47,791 nucleotides of DNA, taken from positions 1-47,791 of IMG/VR virus record IMGVR_UViG_3300036850_000027; one strand, given 5' to 3'. Position numbers and translations under genes: made by a program. The stretch is from a virus. Position 1 is the stretch's first letter. Every line of letters starts with the position of its first letter. Below, piece after piece: positions 44,967 through 47,791 of the stretch. The notes under the pieces were generated by a model, which worked only from the letters and a program-made list of their open reading frames with translations, was not told the origin of the DNA and did not search any database.

Positions 44967-46640
44967 ATGTCGCTCCTGATCTTCTGGCCCACCGGGACAG
45001 CCGCTGAAATCGTCCTCAAGACGAGCGCGAATATCGCCGCGTCTGGTGAAGCGACAACCGCGCAGCTCACCGCGCCGGCCGGCAAGACGAGTGGCGGGAA
45101 TTTCCAAGCCGGTCGAATCCAAGACGACGAGAATCCCCCCGACGCAATCGATCTTGCAGCGGACAAGTACACCGAGCTCGAGTGGTCAATCCAGGTCACA
45201 GCCACCGCCGAAGTTGGGGCGCAATACGAATTCCGGGTTACGAATAACGGCATCCCGCTCGATACCTACACCGTCACGCCCACCCTGACAGCGGGATCGG
45301 TCGGGTCGGTCGCGGCGGCCTCTGGCGTTGGCGCAGCAACGGCCGTTGGTGCGGCCACCGTCTCATCGACCGCTGCCTCTACTGGCATCGCTGTCGCCTC
45401 TGCTGTTGGTGGATCCACCGCAGCGACGACGGTCACGGCCGCAGGGGTAGGCACGGCGAGTGCCGTCGGTGGGTCGGTCGTCGAGACGGGTGGGGCCTCC
45501 GTAGGAACGGGAACAGCCAGTGCGGTCGGTGTGCACATTGGCACCGGTGACGGGGCCTCAGCGGGAATTGGGACAGCGTCCGCCGCGGGTATTGCGCTGG
45601 GCACCGCGGCCACCGTCGGTTCAAGTGCCGGCCTTGGAGCGGCGACTGGCGTGGGCAGTTCCACCGCCGCTGCCACCGCCGCAGCTTCGGGCACCAGTGT
45701 TCCGGTAGCCGTGGGCGCGTCGACAGCCGCCTCCACCGCTAGTGCGGCCGGCATCGGTACAGCCTCGGCGGTTGGCCGGCAGATTCTGAGCGTTGTCGCA
45801 GCGGCGAGCGGCGTCGGTACGCCCGCCGGCGTAGGGGCCGTGACGGTTGCCGCGACTGGGGCGGCGGCTGGGCAGGCGACCGTGTCAGGAGGCGGTCTTG
45901 CCCTCGGGACCGCGGCGACTGTCGGATCCAGTGCCGGGACGAGCACGGTGCTTGCGACCGGTCAGTCCACGGCTGCATCACCAGCCACCAGCGCTGGCGT
46001 CGGCATGGCGTTGGCTGTCGGCACCTCCACCGCCACGACGACCGCGACGGCCGCCGGCACCAGCACAGTGGCGGCGGTGGGGCGTCTGATTCTTGAGGCC
46101 GCCTTCGCCTCGAGTGGTGCATCGACGGCGACCGGGATCGGTGCGGCCACCATCGCAGGAACAGCTACCGCCACAGGTCAGAGCACCGTCACGGGCGCTG
46201 GCTTGGCCATGGGCACGGCGGCGACGGCCGGCACCAGCGCTGGCCTCGGTACGGTGGCCGGGGTCGGACGCTCGACGCATGCCGCCACGGCGGCGGTGGC
46301 CGGCGTCAGTCCAGTGTCAGGGGTCGGAACCCGGATCCAATCCAGTGTAGCGGCGGCAGCTGGCATCTCCACTGTCACGGGAACCGGGCACGCATTCGCT
46401 GGTGCGACGGCAACCGCCTCTGGCACGGCCACAGTTGTCTCGGTTGGTGCGGCCACGTTCGCAGGGACCGGCTTCAGTGCTGGGCAAGCGCTGGTCATTG
46501 GGCTGAGCGTCCCGCCTGTTCCGTCTGAGCCGACCGACTTCTTTACCGTGCTGATGCAGGATCGCTGGTTTGACGTCGAGACGTATCCGCACTGGGCTAT
46601 CGTGCCTGAGCAAGTCCGAGAATTTGAGGTCATGGCATGA
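44967..46640 (+). CDS. 20-residue-repeat fibre protein
   Basis: This 557-residue protein has an N-terminal beta domain (about 1-95). From about 105 to 525 it has some 20 tandem units of 20-22 residues with the pattern A-x-G-x-G-T-A-x-A-V-G-x-S-T-A-A-x-T. The repeats are mostly Ala, Gly, Ser, Thr and Val with almost no charge, consistent with a beta-solenoid or extended fibre shaft. The C-terminal 40 residues (DFFTVLMQDRWFDVETYPHW) form a distinct end. Very GC-rich and repetitive DNA makes unequal recombination likely. Confidence 0.78.
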   Translation: MSLLIFWPTGTAAEIVLKTSANIAASGEATTAQLTAPAGKTSGGNFQAGRIQDDENPPDAIDLAADKYTELEWSIQVTATAEVGAQYEFRVTNNGIPLDTYTVTPTLTAGSVGSVAAASGVGAATAVGAATVSSTAASTGIAVASAVGGSTAATTVTAAGVGTASAVGGSVVETGGASVGTGTASAVGVHIGTGDGASAGIGTASAAGIALGTAATVGSSAGLGAATGVGSSTAAATAAASGTSVPVAVGASTAASTASAAGIGTASAVGRQILSVVAAASGVGTPAGVGAVTVAATGAAAGQATVSGGGLALGTAATVGSSAGTSTVLATGQSTAASPATSAGVGMALAVGTSTATTTATAAGTSTVAAVGRLILEAAFASSGASTATGIGAATIAGTATATGQSTVTGAGLAMGTAATAGTSAGLGTVAGVGRSTHAATAAVAGVSPVSGVGTRIQSSVAAAAGISTVTGTGHAFAGATATASGTATVVSVGAATFAGTGFSAGQALVIGLSVPPVPSEPTDFFTVLMQDRWFDVETYPHWAIVPEQVREFEVMA

Positions 46641-46948
46641 GGAAGCCTGGCGACTTGATCATGAAAGATCCCACCGCGGACGAGCCGCAAGGGTTCGACT
46701 GGACCGCATGGCTCGCAGAGCTCGGCGTTGGCACCATTGTCGTGACGAGCAGTTGGACTGTGGCGGGTTCCGATGCGCTGTTGACCACCCATGATCCCAT
46801 CATTGTCACTGGCGGACTGAAAACACAGGTATATCTCGCGGCTGGCACACTCGGCGTGAAGTACGAAGTCACGAATCGGATCCAAACGAATAGTGCGCCA
46901 CCCGTCGTGGATGAGCGCTCATTCAAAGTCTTAGTCACGAATCGCTGA
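46637..46948 (+). CDS. fibre-tail adaptor-like protein
   Basis: This 103-residue protein shows KDPTADEPQGFDWTAWLAELG and VTSSWTVAGSDALL, then TQVYLAAGTLGVKYEVTNRI and ERSFKVLV. This pattern (D-P-x, then F-D-W-x-x-W-L, then a Y-E-V strand and an E-R-x-F end) is that of small phage fibre-tail adaptor proteins. It overlaps the repeat protein by 4 nt. Confidence 0.75.
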   Translation: MRKPGDLIMKDPTADEPQGFDWTAWLAELGVGTIVVTSSWTVAGSDALLTTHDPIIVTGGLKTQVYLAAGTLGVKYEVTNRIQTNSAPPVVDERSFKVLVTNR

Positions 46949-46967
46949 GAAGAACTGAGAGGACGAT

Positions 46968-47399
46968 GTGTCGAAAGGCGATACGTTCGAGGCCGATCTC
47001 TTAAAGCTGACGTTTCAAGCTGTGGCGATTGCCAACATCGCAGACAACGCCGCCACGTCGCCCCTGGCGAGTCTCTTTGTCAGTCTGCATACGGCTGATC
47101 CAGGAGAAGCAGGCACGCAAGCGACGAGCGAGATCTCGTACACCGGGTACGCGCGTGTCGCGGTTGCACGCACCACTGGTGGCTGGGCCATCACGGGTAA
47201 CAGCATTTCGCCAGTCGCCAACGTGGATTTTGGGGCGATGACCGGTGGTACTGGCGGAACGGTGACGCATTTTGGTGTGGGAGTCGCGGTGTCTGGTGCG
47301 ACGAAGTTGCTGTACAGCGGCACGGTGACCCCAAATATTGCGGTGACCACTGGTGTCACTCCACGCATCACAACGGCCTCGACCATTACGGAAGACTAA
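46968..47399 (+). CDS. virion protein of the distal module
   Basis: This 143-residue protein starts at GTG 46968 after a GAGAGGA Shine-Dalgarno. It contains FVSLHTADPGEAGTQATSE and SYTGYARVAVARTTGGW, a motif well known in phage virion proteins. It is beta-rich and probably part of the adsorption apparatus. No oddity is seen. Confidence 0.78.
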   Translation: MSKGDTFEADLLKLTFQAVAIANIADNAATSPLASLFVSLHTADPGEAGTQATSEISYTGYARVAVARTTGGWAITGNSISPVANVDFGAMTGGTGGTVTHFGVGVAVSGATKLLYSGTVTPNIAVTTGVTPRITTASTITED

Positions 47400-47404
47400 C
47401 GCTG

Positions 47405-47737
47405 ATGCCGACCGCTCCGATGCGCCCGTGCGCGGAACCCAACTGTCCCGAGCTGGTGCAGAGGGGTCGGTGTGCCCAGCATGCGGTCCAGCAGGAGCAC
47501 CAGCGCAGCAATTACGAGGTACGCCGCTGGTACCGCACCGCACGGTGGAGACGGCTACGAGAGCAGGTACTCAGGGATCAGCACCATGTGTGCGCACGCT
47601 GTCGCAGGGTGGAAGCGGTACTTGAGGTCGACCACATCGAGAAGCATGGTGGCGAAGAACACCGATTCTTCAATCGTGCAAATCTTCAAGGATTGTGCAA
47701 GATCTGCCACAGTGCAAAAACCGGTAGAGGTGAGTGA
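47405..47737 (+). CDS. HNH endonuclease of the packaging block
   Basis: This 110-residue HNH protein has CAEPNCPELVQRGRCAQH at the start, then CARCRRVEAVLEVDHIEKHGGEE (read in parts) and FFNRANLQGLCKICHSAKTG, a complete HNH finger with two Cys pairs. In HK97-type phages such an HNH gene lies next to terS and works with terminase at cos cleavage. On a circular map it sits directly before the terS at 93. Confidence 0.88.
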   Translation: MPTAPMRPCAEPNCPELVQRGRCAQHAVQQEHQRSNYEVRRWYRTARWRRLREQVLRDQHHVCARCRRVEAVLEVDHIEKHGGEEHRFFNRANLQGLCKICHSAKTGRGE

Positions 47738-47764
47738 ACGATATGGGAATGGGGGGGGATCGCA

Positions 47765-47791
47765 ATGTTCGTAAGTGATGCACGCGCGAAC
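47765..47791 (+). CDS. possible start of a tiny ORF crossing the contig ends
   Basis: The ATG at 47765 lies 5-12 bases after a GGGGGGG tract and stays open for 9 codons to the last base. In a circular contig it continues in frame from base 1 to TAG 55-57. See the entry at 1-57. Evidence is weak because the peptide is only 27 residues. Confidence 0.25.

Noticed and set aside
45266-45946. Minus-strand Ala/Pro/Val-rich ORF of 226 codons
   Set aside because: Mirror of the plus-strand repeat protein; the periodicity follows from the opposite repeat DNA.

Overview
The window reads as one temperate tailed-phage genome of the lambda/HK97-like siphovirus type, apparently complete or nearly so. It has a full HK97-fold head module, a tail module with a frameshifting tail chaperone and tape measure, a tyrosine integrase with a divergent repressor/Cro-like switch, a recombination and replication block, a lysis cassette and a distal fibre module. 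An HNH gene at the right edge faces the small terminase gene at the left edge. HNH-TerS-TerL is the usual order in such phages, and a small ORF stays open across the join, so the contig is probably circular or circularly permuted. Base composition is GC-rich. The host is unknown; a Big_1/PKD-type lipoprotein and a fascin-like domain protein vaguely recall soil Acidobacteriota (a weak inference).

Layout. 1-9849 holds packaging and head genes: TerS, TerL, a prohead protease fused to the major capsid protein, an HNH gene, a glycosyltransferase, a methyltransferase, then the portal and a collagen-like protein. In the canonical order the portal precedes protease and capsid, so this order is rearranged. 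9846-18760 holds neck and tail genes: connector, head closure, tail completion, terminator, tube, G/GT chaperones with an A9 slip site, tape measure, hub and fibre, plus two tiny membrane proteins. 18757-22259 is a minus-strand lysogeny block: lipoprotein, candidate attP, integrase, excisionase-like protein and repressor. 22260-22368 is the divergent control region.

From 22369 rightward everything is on the plus strand. 22369-24969 carries the Cro-like and early regulatory genes. 24969-29837 carries an ERF annealing protein, a YqaJ/lambda-exonuclease-like nuclease, a Cas4-like PD-(D/E)XK nuclease, an HNH protein, a replication initiator with an internal iteron-like origin candidate, a loader-like protein and a RuvC-like resolvase. 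29834-36730 is an array of mostly small zinc-ribbon and hypothetical genes, including an orphan DNA methyltransferase, a secreted SNase-like protein and a fascin-like/beta-propeller protein. A short start-associated repeat recurs at gene boundaries there, and a ribbon-helix-helix gene sits beside repeated TACCGGTA operators. 36750-40996 contains an unknown conserved protein, a GH108 endolysin, spanin/holin-like genes and an unexpected membrane-anchored PAS sensor protein. 41153-47399 encodes distal fibre and decoration proteins, including a 20-residue-repeat protein, followed by the terminal HNH gene.

The most unusual elements are the PAS-domain membrane protein inside the lysis cassette, the SAS-like repeat array, the RHH/TACCGGTA circuit, the capsid-proximal glycosyltransferase/methyltransferase pair, the lipoprotein with an extra N-terminal domain, and a possible replication origin inside the initiator gene.
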